Source of the DNA: Sphaerisporangium sp. TRM90804 | GTDB lineage: Bacteria > Actinomycetota > Actinomycetes > Streptosporangiales > Streptosporangiaceae | DNA length: 64,000 nt | Direction: 5' to 3' | Assembly: GCF_029846175.1 (NCBI RefSeq) | Contig: NZ_JARWAC010000019.1 | Location: 111,781 to 175,780 of the forward strand | Part shown: positions 41,892 through 51,560 of the stretch, piece by piece | Layout of the letters: each line of letters opens with the position of its first letter | Position numbering within the stretch: position 1 is the stretch's first letter | Made by a program: the position numbers and the translations under genes | Notes under the pieces: generated by a model | What the model was told of the DNA's origin: nothing | The model's database searches: none | The model's input: the letters and a program-made list of their open reading frames with translations, nothing else

Positions 41892-42959
41892 ATGACCGCT
41901 TACTTCGCCCTGTCGGACGTTCTGCGCTCCGAGGTGGACCTCCGCCTGCGGGCGTTCGTCGACCGGCAGCGCCCCCTGGCCGGCGCCGCGGAGCTGTCAC
42001 CCCTGTTCGCGGCCATGGACGACTTCCTGGCCGCCGGCAAGCGGCTGCGCCCGGCGTTCTGCTACTGGGGCTGGCGGGCCGCCGGCGGGGGGGACGACCC
42101 CGCGGTGGTGACCGCCGCCGCGTCGCTGGAACTGCTCCAGGCGAGCGCGCTGATCCACGACGACGTCATGGACGCGAGCGACCTGCGCCGCGGCCGGCCC
42201 GCGGTGCACCGCCGTTTCCAGGCCATGCACGAGGGGGCGGGCTGGCGGGGGTCCGCCGCGCAGTTCGGCGAGGGCGCGGCCGTGCTGCTGGGCAGCCTGC
42301 TGCTGGTGTGGTCGGCCGAGATGTGGCGCGGGAGCGGCCTGCCGCCCGAGGCCCTCGCCGCCGCCGAACCCATTCACGACCTCATGCGCACCGAGCTGAT
42401 GTTCGGCCAGTACCTGGATCTGCTGGAGCAGGCCCAGGGCGAGAGCACCTTCGAGAGCGCGCTGCGGGTGGCCCTGCACAAGAGCGGCAAGTACTCCGTG
42501 GAGCAGCCGCTGCGCCTGGGCCTGGTGCTGGCCGCGCGGGCCCAGGAGGCGTGGATCGACCGGCTGTGCGTCGAGTACGGGCAGAAGGTGGGGATCGCGT
42601 TCCAGCTCCGCGACGACGTGCTCGGCGTGTTCGGCGACCCGGCCGAGACGGGCAAGCCGGCCGGCGACGACCTGCGCGAGGGGAAGCGCACGATGCTGAT
42701 CGCGCGCACGCTGTCGACCGCTTCCGCCGAGCAGGCGGCGGACGTGCGCCTCCTGCTGGGCGACCCCGAGCTGGACGCCGCCGGCATCGAGCGGCTGCGC
42801 GCGATCATCGAGGACACCGGGGCCCTGGCCGCCAGCGAAGAGATGATCAAGCGTTACCTCGACGACGCGCTGAACTCCCTGGAGCGCGCGCCGGTGACCC
42901 CCGAGGCCCACGAGGCCCTCACCCAGCTCGCGGTGGCCGCCACGTCCCGCAGAAGCTGA
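41892..42959 (+). CDS. Polyprenyl diphosphate synthase (GGPP synthase-like)
   Basis: A 355-residue all-helical prenyltransferase. The first aspartate motif DDVMD is at 90-94, the second DDVLG at 241-245, with [14 protein letters not shown] before the first and [13 protein letters not shown] in between. It condenses IPP with allylic diphosphates; chain length, probably C20, cannot be fixed by eye, although bulky residues just before DDVMD are few. Gene order metF-synthase-Rv2175c-PknL matches the M. tuberculosis idsA2 region. Confidence 0.9.
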   Translation: MTAYFALSDVLRSEVDLRLRAFVDRQRPLAGAAELSPLFAAMDDFLAAGKRLRPAFCYWGWRAAGGGDDPAVVTAAASLELLQASALIHDDVMDASDLRRGRPAVHRRFQAMHEGAGWRGSAAQFGEGAAVLLGSLLLVWSAEMWRGSGLPPEALAAAEPIHDLMRTELMFGQYLDLLEQAQGESTFESALRVALHKSGKYSVEQPLRLGLVLAARAQEAWIDRLCVEYGQKVGIAFQLRDDVLGVFGDPAETGKPAGDDLREGKRTMLIARTLSTASAEQAADVRLLLGDPELDAAGIERLRAIIEDTGALAASEEMIKRYLDDALNSLERAPVTPEAHEALTQLAVAATSRRS

Positions 42960-42965
42960 CGGCGC

Positions 42966-43159
42966 GCCCGCAGGGCACGCCTCAGGCGTTCACGACACCG
43001 GCCCGCAGGCGGCGGGCGAACTCGGCCCGCCGGGCCGGGGTCGTCGGCCTCGGTGACGGCGTGCCCGCAGGGCACGCCTCAGGCGTTCAGGGCACCGGCT
43101 CGCAGGCGGCGGGCGAACTCGGCCGCCGCCGCGCCGGGGTCGTCGGCCTCGGTGACGGC
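42966..43159. repeat. 97-bp tandem duplication of the thiE 3' end
   Basis: The unit 43063-43159 contains the last 27 codons or so of thiE with its stop; 42966-43062 repeats it beyond the stop at over 85 percent identity with an indel. The extra copy still encodes AVTEADDPG in minus-strand translation. Confidence 0.88.
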
Positions 43160-43729
43160 GCGGACCACGACCACCCGCCGCGCCCCCCACGACACGACGT
43201 CGTCGAGGGTGGACAGGTCGATGCCGCCGATGGCGAACCACGGCCGGTCGGTGTCCAGTGCCGCCGCGTGCTTCAGCAGGCCCGGCCCGGGCGCGGGGCG
43301 CCCTGGCTTGGTCGGCGTCGGCCACACCGGGCCGCAGCAGAAGTAGTCGACGCCCGGCTCGACCGCCGCCGCCGAGGCCTCGGCGTCACTGTGCGTCGAC
43401 CGCCCCATCAGGATGCCGGGCCCGAGGATCTCGCGCGCGACGGCCACCGGGAGGTCGTCCTGGCCCAGGTGCAGCACGTCGGGCCGCACCGCGTGGGCGA
43501 TGTCGGCCCGGTCGTTGACCGACAGCAGCGCCCCGTGGCGGTCGCAGGCCGCGCGGAACACCTCTAGCAGCGCGATCTCCTCGCGCGCCTCCAGGCCCTT
43601 CTCGCGGAGCTGGACGATGTCCACGCCGTTGGCCAGGACGGCGTCGAGGAACTGTTCGAGATCGCCCTGGGCGCGGCGGCCGTCGGTGCAGAGGTAGAGC
43701 CTGGCGTCAGAAAGCGAGCGCCTGGGCAC
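43079..43729 (-). CDS. thiE: Thiamine-phosphate synthase
   Basis: A 216-residue TIM-barrel enzyme joining the pyrimidine and thiazole halves of thiamine. Motifs: [60 protein letters not shown] and FAIGGID. The GTG start overlaps the end of the Rv2175c-like gene by 23 bp. It points away from the thiOSG operon and has no riboswitch of its own. Confidence 0.93.
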   Translation of the reverse strand: MPRRSLSDARLYLCTDGRRAQGDLEQFLDAVLANGVDIVQLREKGLEAREEIALLEVFRAACDRHGALLSVNDRADIAHAVRPDVLHLGQDDLPVAVAREILGPGILMGRSTHSDAEASAAAVEPGVDYFCCGPVWPTPTKPGRPAPGPGLLKHAAALDTDRPWFAIGGIDLSTLDDVVSWGARRVVVVRAVTEADDPGAAAAEFARRLRAGALNA

Positions 43730-44081
43730 GCCTCTTCACCTCGGTGTGCCGGCCGGCGGCGATCGCGGCGATGGGCGACCCCGGAAGGGAGTCGTCGGCC
43801 GTGAACAGCCACCGCAACGACGCCACGACGTCGTACCCGGAGTCAGACAGCACGGTCAGCGTGCCCGGAAGGCCCTTCACGACGTCGTCACCGTCGATGA
43901 AGATCGCGGGGACCTCCGGCTCGGAGCCGCCCCGGCGCACGCCGAGCAGCTTCTTTTCCTTGAGTAGTTGCTTGGCGCGCCCGGTACTGAGCCCCAGCCG
44001 CCTGCCCACTTCGGAGAGTGGCAGCCATTCGCCGACGAGCTCGTCGGTTTCCCGGTCGATCTGCGCAACAGAAAGCGTCAC
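43707..44081 (-). CDS. Rv2175c-family DNA-binding protein
   Basis: A 124-residue protein with a winged helix-turn-helix (about 17-70: [29 protein letters not shown]) and a conserved C-terminal part ([21 protein letters not shown]). In M. tuberculosis Rv2175c is phosphorylated by the neighbouring kinase PknL, which stops DNA binding. Here the PASTA kinase gene at 48162 is 4 kb away with thiamine genes between. Target genes are unknown. Confidence 0.88.
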   Translation of the reverse strand: MTLSVAQIDRETDELVGEWLPLSEVGRRLGLSTGRAKQLLKEKKLLGVRRGGSEPEVPAIFIDGDDVVKGLPGTLTVLSDSGYDVVASLRWLFTADDSLPGSPIAAIAAGRHTEVKRRAQALAF

Positions 44082-44129
44082 GAGACCACAATTACCACGT
44101 GTGGCCTGCCCCCAAACACTCCGGACCGC

Positions 44130-45299
44130 TCAGGTGCAGTCGCGCAAGGGCACTGCGGGGTCCATCAGCCGATCCACATCGAGACTTTGCCCGCCCTCGA
44201 TGATGCGGCGGCCCTGCACCAGGTCGCGCGGCCGGTTCACCGTCAGGATGGCGGCCAGCCGGTCGTCGTCGGACAGCCAGCACACCGCCCACTTGACGCC
44301 CGCCTGCGGGTCGCCGCGCAGGACGAGGCGCGCGCCGTCGTGGTGGCCGGCGTACTGCAGCATGTGGCCGAACTGCTCGGACCAGAAGTACGGGATGGGG
44401 TCGTAGACGGCGGTCTCCCCCAGCAGCGTGGCGATCGCGGTCTCGGGGGCGTGCAGCGCGGTGTCCCAGTGCTCCACGCGCAGGCGGCGGCCGAAGCGGC
44501 GCGACCACCAGTTGGCGCAGTCGCCGACCGCGACCACGCCCTCCATGGAGGTGCGCAGGTGCTCGTCGACGACGACGCCGTTGTCGAGCTCGACGCCCGA
44601 GCCGGCGAGCCAGGACACGGCGGGGCGGACGCCGATGCCGGTGACCACGACGTCGGCCGGGATCCACGAGCCGTCCATCATGGCCAGGCCGCCGGGGTCG
44701 ACGGAGCCGACCATCGTGCCGAGCCGCAGGTCGATGCCCGCCGCGGCGTACCAGGGCACGGTGTAGGCGCCCACCTCGGGGCTCAGGGCGACCGAGAGCG
44801 GCGCGGACGCGGCCTCGACCACGACCACCTCGCACCCGGCCCGGCGCGCCGCCGTCGCGACCTCCGCGCCGATCCACCCGGCGCCGACGACGGCCACGCG
44901 CGCCCCGGGCACGAGCGCGGCGCGCAGGGCGAGCGCGTCGTCGATGGTGCGCAGCACGCGCTGCGGGCCCTCGCCGCGCAGCCGGATCGGGACCGCGCCG
45001 GTCGCGATGACCAGGCCGTCGAACTCCAGCTCCCCCTCGGTGGTCTCCAGGGTTCCCTCGTGGAGGCCCTTCGCCGCGACCTCCATGCGCAGGTCGACGT
45101 CGAGCGCCGCGAAGTCGGAGTCGACGACGGTCGAGTCGAGGTCGCCGAGCAGCACCGCCTTCGACAGCGGCGGGCGGTCGTAGGGGCGATGGCTCTCGTC
45201 GCCCACCAGGGTGATGCGCCCCCGGTATCCCCGGGCCCGCAGCGCCTCGGCACTTCGCACACCGGCCAGTCCGGCACCTACCACTGCGACATGATTCAC
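44130..45299 (-). CDS. FAD/NAD-dependent oxidoreductase, ferredoxin-reductase-like
   Basis: A 389-residue flavoprotein with two Rossmann motifs (VAVVGAGLAGVRSAEALRARG at the start, VAVVGAGWIGAEVATAARRAG near 155) and the FAD motif VVAVGDCANW. It resembles the BphA4/rubredoxin-reductase-type ferredoxin reductases. The C-terminal domain (about 310-389) is the usual dimer domain. No ferredoxin or oxygenase gene is adjacent, so the partner is unknown. The start has TAGGGT 6 nt upstream. It diverges from the thiamine riboswitch. Confidence 0.87.
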   Translation of the reverse strand: MNHVAVVGAGLAGVRSAEALRARGYRGRITLVGDESHRPYDRPPLSKAVLLGDLDSTVVDSDFAALDVDLRMEVAAKGLHEGTLETTEGELEFDGLVIATGAVPIRLRGEGPQRVLRTIDDALALRAALVPGARVAVVGAGWIGAEVATAARRAGCEVVVVEAASAPLSVALSPEVGAYTVPWYAAAGIDLRLGTMVGSVDPGGLAMMDGSWIPADVVVTGIGVRPAVSWLAGSGVELDNGVVVDEHLRTSMEGVVAVGDCANWWSRRFGRRLRVEHWDTALHAPETAIATLLGETAVYDPIPYFWSEQFGHMLQYAGHHDGARLVLRGDPQAGVKWAVCWLSDDDRLAAILTVNRPRDLVQGRRIIEGGQSLDVDRLMDPAVPLRDCT

Positions 45300-45305
45300 A
45301 TCCTG

Positions 45306-45311
45306 ACCCTA
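45306..45311 (-). promoter_or_regulatory. Candidate -10 box of the oxidoreductase gene
   Basis: TAGGGT on the minus strand, 6 nt before GTG 45299; TTGGCA lies 19 bp further upstream. Confidence 0.5.
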
Positions 45312-45440
45312 AGCGGCTTCCCCGGTAACTTGCCAACGTCGATTTGGTAACGAATTGGCTCACCAAGTCTTACGTGGAGTGATGAGAACCCCCATGGGGG
45401 TGCGCAAGCCGTACGGAGGCAGGAATAGGCTTGTGCCGTT

Positions 45441-45536
45441 AGCACGCGCGGGAGTCCGGCGACACCGGGCTGAGAGGAGGGCTACGGGCCCTCGACCGCC
45501 AGAAACCTGATCCGGGTCATGCCGGCGAAGGGAGCG
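45441..45536 (+). ncRNA. TPP riboswitch
   Basis: The THI element is plain: GGGAGTCC near 45450, CTGAGA at 45470-45475, then AACCTGATCCGGGTCATGCCGGCGAAGG (in part) from about 45503. The last arm includes AAGGGAG (45528-45534), which is also the ribosome site of thiO, so thiamine diphosphate would shut translation. A TAGGCT box at 45426-45431 could be its -10. Confidence 0.95.
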
Positions 45537-45543
45537 ACCTCAC

Positions 45544-46869
45544 GTGAACGCGCCTCACGCGAACCCGTCCGCGGCGACCGTGCCCGGCCCCGGCTCGCCC
45601 CGCCCCCGCACCCACCCCACCCTTGCGCCGCACACCCCTGCGGAGCCCCGCGCGGGGGCCTCGGAGGCCGCCCCGCGGGCCTCGGAGGCCCCGGCGGACG
45701 TCGTCGTCGTGGGCGGCGGCATCGTGGGGCTCGCGGTGGCGTGGCGCGCCGCGCGGGCCGGGCTCGCCGTCACGGTGGTGGACCCCGCCCCCGGCACCGG
45801 GGCCTCCCGCGCGGCGGCGGGGATGCTCGCCCCGGTGAGCGAGGTGACCTACACCGAGGAGCCCCTGCTGCGGCTCGGCATGGCGTCGCTGTCCCGGTGG
45901 CCCGCGTTCGCCGCCGAGCTGTCGCAGGACGCGGGGACGGACGTCGACTACCGCACCGAGGGCACGCTCGACGTGGCCTTCGGCGCCGACGACCTGGAGG
46001 CGCTCGGCGAGCTGGCCGGCTTCATGGAGAAGCTCGCGCTGCCCGTGGAGCGGCTGACCGGCCGCGAGTGCCGCCGCGCCGAGCCCATGCTGGCGCCCTC
46101 GGTGCGCGGCGGCCTGCTGGCCTCGGGCGACGCCTGGGTGGACCCGCGCCGGGTGACCGCCGCGCTGCTCGCCGCCCTGACCCGGCGGGGCGCGACGCTG
46201 GTCGAGGGCCGCGTGCGCGGCCTGGACGTCCGGGGCGACGCCGTGCGGGGGGTGCGCCTGGCGGACGGCGGGGCGGTCGCCGCCGATCGGGTGGTGCTGG
46301 CCGCCGGCGCCTGGTCGGGCTCCCTGGACGGGCTTCCGCCGGAGGTTCTGCCGCCGGTGCGGCCGGTCAAGGGCCAGATCATGCGGCTGCGGGGCGTGCC
46401 CGGGTTCCTCGGGCGCTGCGTGCGCGGCGTGGTGCACGGGTCGTCGGCCTACATGGTGCCGCGCGGCGACGGGGAGATCGTGCTCGGCGCCACGCAGGAG
46501 GAGATGGGCTTCGACACCCGCGTCACCGCCGGGGCCCTGTGGGAGCTGCTGCGCGACGCCCGCGAGCTGGTCCCGGGCATCACCGAGCTGGAGGTCGCCG
46601 ACGTGTCGGCCGGGTTGCGGCCGGGCACCCCCGACAACCTGCCGGTCGTCGGGCGCACGGCCCTGGAGGGGTTGCTGCTGGCCACGGGGCACCACCGGGG
46701 CGGCGTGCTGCTCACGCCGCTGACCGCCGACTTCGTCGCGGGCGAGCTCACCGGCGCGCCGGACGTCCGCGACGGCGACCCGCCCGTGGAGGCGATCTGC
46801 TCCCCGCTGCGCTTCGCCGGACGTCCGCGCCACCCGGGCGACGGAACGCGCGCCGGGGAGCGCCCGTGA
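45544..46869 (+). CDS. thiO: Glycine oxidase ThiO
   Basis: A 441-residue flavoprotein that oxidises glycine to the imine needed for the thiazole ring. A Rossmann motif (VVVVGGGIVGLAVAWRAARAG, about 51-71) follows a 50-residue disordered extension; later marks are RAAAGMLAPVSE, VRPVKGQIMRLRG and LRPGTPDNLPVVGRT. GTG 45544 is 9 nt after the riboswitch-embedded AAGGGAG. Confidence 0.94.
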   Translation: MNAPHANPSAATVPGPGSPRPRTHPTLAPHTPAEPRAGASEAAPRASEAPADVVVVGGGIVGLAVAWRAARAGLAVTVVDPAPGTGASRAAAGMLAPVSEVTYTEEPLLRLGMASLSRWPAFAAELSQDAGTDVDYRTEGTLDVAFGADDLEALGELAGFMEKLALPVERLTGRECRRAEPMLAPSVRGGLLASGDAWVDPRRVTAALLAALTRRGATLVEGRVRGLDVRGDAVRGVRLADGGAVAADRVVLAAGAWSGSLDGLPPEVLPPVRPVKGQIMRLRGVPGFLGRCVRGVVHGSSAYMVPRGDGEIVLGATQEEMGFDTRVTAGALWELLRDARELVPGITELEVADVSAGLRPGTPDNLPVVGRTALEGLLLATGHHRGGVLLTPLTADFVAGELTGAPDVRDGDPPVEAICSPLRFAGRPRHPGDGTRAGERP

Positions 46870-46987
46870 TGTCGCGAGAGCGGATCGCCGCGGCGTGGCC
46901 GGCCGGCCACGCACCCGGACCGGGACGGTCCGGTCCGGCCCCCAGCCACAGACGAGGAGGAAGGGGCACTCGCGCCCCGAGACGGCG

Positions 46988-47188
46988 ATGAGAGTGACGA
47001 TCAACGGCACCGCCCGCGAACTGCCGGCGGGCACCACGGTGGCGCAGGCGGTGCGCGCCCTGACCCCCGCCGCCACCGGCGTGGCCGTCGCGCTGAACGA
47101 CGAGGTCGTGCGGCGGAGCGCGTGGGACTCCACCACGCTCGGCGAGGACGACCGGGTCGAGGTGCTGACGGCGGTGCAGGGTGGCTGA
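46988..47188 (+). CDS. thiS: Sulfur carrier ThiS
   Basis: A 66-residue ubiquitin-fold protein ending in the required GG (AVQGG). It begins RVTINGTARELPAGTTVAQAV. The strong AGGAGG at about 46957 is 30 nt from the ATG, too far for normal use, and a small hairpin (GGGGC...GCCCC) lies between; this may bring the site closer. 118 bp after thiO. Confidence 0.92.
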   Translation: MRVTINGTARELPAGTTVAQAVRALTPAATGVAVALNDEVVRRSAWDSTTLGEDDRVEVLTAVQGG

Positions 47189-48070
<882 letters not shown>

Positions 48071-48148
48071 CCGTGAAGGGCCTGGGGACGGGAAAACATG
48101 TCGGCATCGGTTTGGGATGTGCTTGCCCTCGGCCTGGCAAACCGCCCG

Positions 48149-48154
48149 TAAACT
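48149..48154 (+). promoter_or_regulatory. Candidate -10 box of the PASTA kinase gene
   Basis: TAAACT, 7 nt before GTG 48162; no ribosome site between. Confidence 0.5.
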
Positions 48155-48161
48155 CACTCCC

Positions 48162-50087
48162 GTGGACACGACGGTTGCGGATCCCCTCGTAGGGCGGCTG
48201 CTGGACGGGCGCTATCGCGTCGAATCCAGGGTCGCCCGCGGCGGCATGGCGGCGGTCTACCTGGCCCTGGACATCCGCCTCGATCGCACGGTGGCCCTGA
48301 AGGTCATGCACCGCAACCTGGCGGAGGACCCCGACTTCGTCCGGCGGTTCATCGGCGAGGCCAAGTCCGTGGCGAGCCTGTCGCACCCCAACGTGGTGCA
48401 CGTGTTCGACCAGGGCACCGACGGCGAGCACGTCTACCTGTCGATGGAGTACGTCCCCGGGCGCACCCTGCGCGACGTCCTGCGCGAGCGCGGGCGGCTG
48501 CCCGCCCGCGAGGCTCTGGAGATCGTGATCCCGGTGCTGGCGGCGCTCGGCGCGGCCCACCAGGCGGGCATGGTGCACCGCGACGTCAAGCCCGAGAACG
48601 TCCTGCTGACCGACGACGGCCGGGTCAAGGTGGTCGACTTCGGGCTCGCCCGGGCGATCGAGGGCGGCAACCACCACACCCGCACCGGCGTCATGATCGG
48701 CACGATCGCCTACATGTCGCCCGAGCAGGTCACCGCCGGGCTCGCCGACGCGCGCAGCGACGTCTACGCGGCCGGGGTGATGCTGTTCGAGCTGCTCACC
48801 GGCCAGCAGCCCTACCAGGCCGAGACCCCGATGTCGGTGGCCTACCGGCACGTGCACGACCGGGTGCCGGCGCCGTCCACGCTCGTTCCGAGCACGCCGC
48901 CGCAGCTCGACACCCTGGTGCTGTGCGCCACCGACCGCGACCCCGCCGGCCGCCCGGCCGACGCCACGGCGCTGCTCGTGGCCGCGGTGGACGCCCACCG
49001 GACGCTCCCGCGCGACATGGGGCCCGAGCCGCCGCCCGGCGCGATGGCGCCCGCCCCGGCCCGCCCTCTGCGCATGCCGGCCGCCGACCACACCCTGGTG
49101 CAGTCGCGCACCGAGATGCTGACCTCCCCGGCCGCCGGCACCGTGGCGCCCGCGGCGCGGCGCGGGTTCCGGGTCAACTGGTTCATCGTCGCCCTCTCGC
49201 TGGTCATGGTCGCGGGCATGGTCGCCAGCGGCTGGTGGTTCTCCGAAGGCCGGTACTCCCAGGTTCCCGACCTGCTCGGCATGAACGTCGAGCTCGCGAA
49301 GTCGACGGCCGAGAAGCAGGGCTTCACCGTCAAGGTGGGCAACGCCGAGCACGACGACAAGGTCGCCGAAGACCGCGTGCTGCGCACCGACCCCGAGTCC
49401 GGCAGGGACGTCGTCAGCGGGGCGGTGATCACGCTGATCCCGTCCTCGGGCCCGGTCAAGATCGCGGTGCCCAACGTCGTCAACCTGGCCGAGGCCGAGG
49501 CGCGCGCCAAGCTGTCGGAGGCCGGGCTCTCGGCGGGCGCGGTGAGCCGGGTGCCCAGCGACACCGTGCAGCGCGGTCTCGTGCTGCGCACCGACCCGCA
49601 GGTCGGCACCAAGGTCCGCGAGAGCAGCAAGGTGCGGCTGGTGCTCAGCGCCGGGCAGCTCATGCCCGACGTGGGCGAGATGATGTGCGACCAGGCGGAC
49701 GCCTTCCTCAAGCAGAAGGGCTACGCCCCCACGGTCGTGCAGCAGGTCGACAACGCCCAGCCCGGCACGGTCATCGCGCAGAACCCCGCCGCCCGTGCCG
49801 AGGTGACCGCCGGCCAGGCGGTGCAGCTGACCTGCTCCAAGGGCCCCGACACCGGTTTCAAGTGGCCCTGGGAGCGCGACGACGACGGCGACGGCAACGT
49901 CCAGCCCGGCCAGACCCTGGTCCCCATCCCCGACGTCCGCTTCAAGCGGGTCCAGGACGCCGCCCGCGAGCTGAAGGCCGCCGGCTTCCAGGTGAGGGTC
50001 CGCAGGATCGCCGGCTCCGGCGCCGTGGTGGCCGAGAACCCCCTCGGCCAGGCACCCGCGGGCACCCGCATAACCATCTGGCACTGA
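48162..50087 (+). CDS. PASTA-domain Ser/Thr kinase, PknL-like
   Basis: A 641-residue membrane kinase. The kinase domain (about 14-275) has RGGMAAVY, lysine 47 in ALKVM, HRDVKPEN with Asp141, and DFG at 159; a proline-rich linker leads to one membrane helix (about 337-361) and four PASTA repeats outside (starting near QVPDLLGMNV, KIAVPNVVNL, LMPDVGEMMC, VPIPDVRFK). PASTA domains sense peptidoglycan fragments or lipid II. M. tuberculosis PknL lacks PASTA repeats, yet the Rv2175c-like gene nearby points to PknL. GTG 48162 is supported by TAAACT 7 nt upstream. Confidence 0.92.
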   Translation: MDTTVADPLVGRLLDGRYRVESRVARGGMAAVYLALDIRLDRTVALKVMHRNLAEDPDFVRRFIGEAKSVASLSHPNVVHVFDQGTDGEHVYLSMEYVPGRTLRDVLRERGRLPAREALEIVIPVLAALGAAHQAGMVHRDVKPENVLLTDDGRVKVVDFGLARAIEGGNHHTRTGVMIGTIAYMSPEQVTAGLADARSDVYAAGVMLFELLTGQQPYQAETPMSVAYRHVHDRVPAPSTLVPSTPPQLDTLVLCATDRDPAGRPADATALLVAAVDAHRTLPRDMGPEPPPGAMAPAPARPLRMPAADHTLVQSRTEMLTSPAAGTVAPAARRGFRVNWFIVALSLVMVAGMVASGWWFSEGRYSQVPDLLGMNVELAKSTAEKQGFTVKVGNAEHDDKVAEDRVLRTDPESGRDVVSGAVITLIPSSGPVKIAVPNVVNLAEAEARAKLSEAGLSAGAVSRVPSDTVQRGLVLRTDPQVGTKVRESSKVRLVLSAGQLMPDVGEMMCDQADAFLKQKGYAPTVVQQVDNAQPGTVIAQNPAARAEVTAGQAVQLTCSKGPDTGFKWPWERDDDGDGNVQPGQTLVPIPDVRFKRVQDAARELKAAGFQVRVRRIAGSGAVVAENPLGQAPAGTRITIWH

Positions 50088-50263
50088 CCCTCGCACCACC
50101 GCCTGCCACGAACCGGTAGCCGTCCCCGAACGGTGCCTTCGGCGCGGCTTTCAAGGGCGACCCTCACCGAGCCCGCCACGGCGGTTGCGAAGGCGAGCGC
50201 CCTCAGCCGCTCGACGAGAGTCGCCCCGGCGTTCGCCGGTCCACCGGCTCAACGCGCGTGAGG

Positions 50264-50283
50264 GCCCGGCCATCGGGCCGGGC
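50264..50283. terminator. Bidirectional terminator between kinase and allantoicase genes
   Basis: Perfect 8-bp GC stem (50264-50271 with 50276-50283) around ATCG, 7 bp from the allantoicase stop. Confidence 0.7.
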
Positions 50284-50290
50284 GGGGATG

Positions 50291-51277
50291 TCACCCGTGG
50301 GGGGTGCCGTAGAGGCGGAGGCGGCCCAGGCCGCCGTCGGGGTGGATGTCCAGGCGCACGTGGGTGACCACCTGGGACGTCCTCAGGCGGAAGCGGTGGC
50401 GGGTGTCGGGTTGCAGGCGGGTGCGCGGGAGGAGTTCGGACCAGACCGCGGGGCCCGCGTGCGGGTCGGGGGCGGCTCCCGTCCCCCGGGCGTCGGCGCC
50501 GGTGAGCGAGGCCGAGCCGGGGGCGTTGTAGACCAGGTTGGTGGTGTCCAGCTCGGCGACGTGGATCACGCCGGGGACGGCCAGGCGCACGGTGAGCCAG
50601 TCGTTGCCGCCGTCGCGGCGGCGGGAGGTCTCCCAGCCCTCGGCCTGGTGGCGGGGCAGGCCGGGGGCGATGACGTTGCCCGGCGAGGAGTAGAAGTCGT
50701 CGGAGCAGCCGGTGACCAGCGCGCCGTTCTCCAGAGCCGCCAGGTCAAGGGGCATGCCCTCCTGGAGTGACAGGTCGGGCGCCACCTCGCCGTGGACGCG
50801 GAGCCGGGCCACGCCGCCGTCGGGGAAGATGTTCAGCCGCACGTGGGTGAACCGGCGGCCGTCGCCGACCGCGAACTCGTGCGCGCTGTCGCCCGACAAC
50901 GGGGCGCGCGGCACGATCTCCACCCAGGCCGCCTCCCGCAGCTCGTCAGGCGAGGGGTAACCGTCGGCGGCGCACGCCTCCACCGAGGCGTACGGCGGGA
51001 AGTTGCCGGTGAACCACGCGGTGTCGACGATCACGCCCCGGACGACACCCGGCATGCCGAGCCGGACGATCGCCCAGTCGTGGCCCGGCTCGCGGCGCCG
51101 GCGCGTCTCCCAGCCGTCGTAGAGCTGCCCCCGCGCGCCGAAGGTGTGGGGATGGAACGCGGGCGCGCCGGGCAGGATCAGCGCCTGCCGCTCGGCGAAG
51201 GACTCGTCGCTGGCGGCCACCACCGACCCGCCGTGCGAGCGCAGGGCGAGGTCGGGCAGCCGGGTGAGGTCACTCAC
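50291..51277 (-). CDS. alc: Allantoicase
   Basis: A 328-residue protein built of two homologous jelly-roll halves; marks are ARGQLYDGWETRRRREPGHDWAIVRLG in the first and AEGWETSRRRDGGNDWLTVRLA in the second, with THVRLNIFPDGGVARLRVHG and THVRLDIHPDGGLGRLRLYG. It splits allantoate into ureidoglycolate and urea. Last gene of the ureide cluster; its GTG start lies beyond a repeat array from allB, so it may be less strongly coupled. Confidence 0.94.
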   Translation of the reverse strand: MSDLTRLPDLALRSHGGSVVAASDESFAERQALILPGAPAFHPHTFGARGQLYDGWETRRRREPGHDWAIVRLGMPGVVRGVIVDTAWFTGNFPPYASVEACAADGYPSPDELREAAWVEIVPRAPLSGDSAHEFAVGDGRRFTHVRLNIFPDGGVARLRVHGEVAPDLSLQEGMPLDLAALENGALVTGCSDDFYSSPGNVIAPGLPRHQAEGWETSRRRDGGNDWLTVRLAVPGVIHVAELDTTNLVYNAPGSASLTGADARGTGAAPDPHAGPAVWSELLPRTRLQPDTRHRFRLRTSQVVTHVRLDIHPDGGLGRLRLYGTPHG

Positions 51278-51382
51278 CGGCGCGCGCCCCGGTGCCGGGG
51301 ACGTGGTTCATCGGCCCTCCGATCATCGTTCTCGGCACGGCGGCCGGCCGTGCCATGGACTGACAACGTGCTCGCCCGGCCC

Positions 51383-51560
51383 GTGGCGACGACGGGCTCG
51401 CCGCCCGGAAAGGCCGGGGGGTATGCCGCGGCACGCTTCCCGGCTCCGCTGGACGACGACCGGCTCGCCGTCCGGAAGGCCCGGGGATGTCGCGGCGAGC
51501 TCCCCCGGCTCCACGCACGACGGTCGGCTCGCCGTCCGGGGAGGGCCGGTTCATGGGTTC
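51383..51560. repeat. Three tandem units of 64-67 bp after allB
   Basis: GGCTCGCCG-core units at 51395, 51462 and 51526 fill the allB-alc spacer; the third runs across the allB stop codon (51551-51553). Confidence 0.8.
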
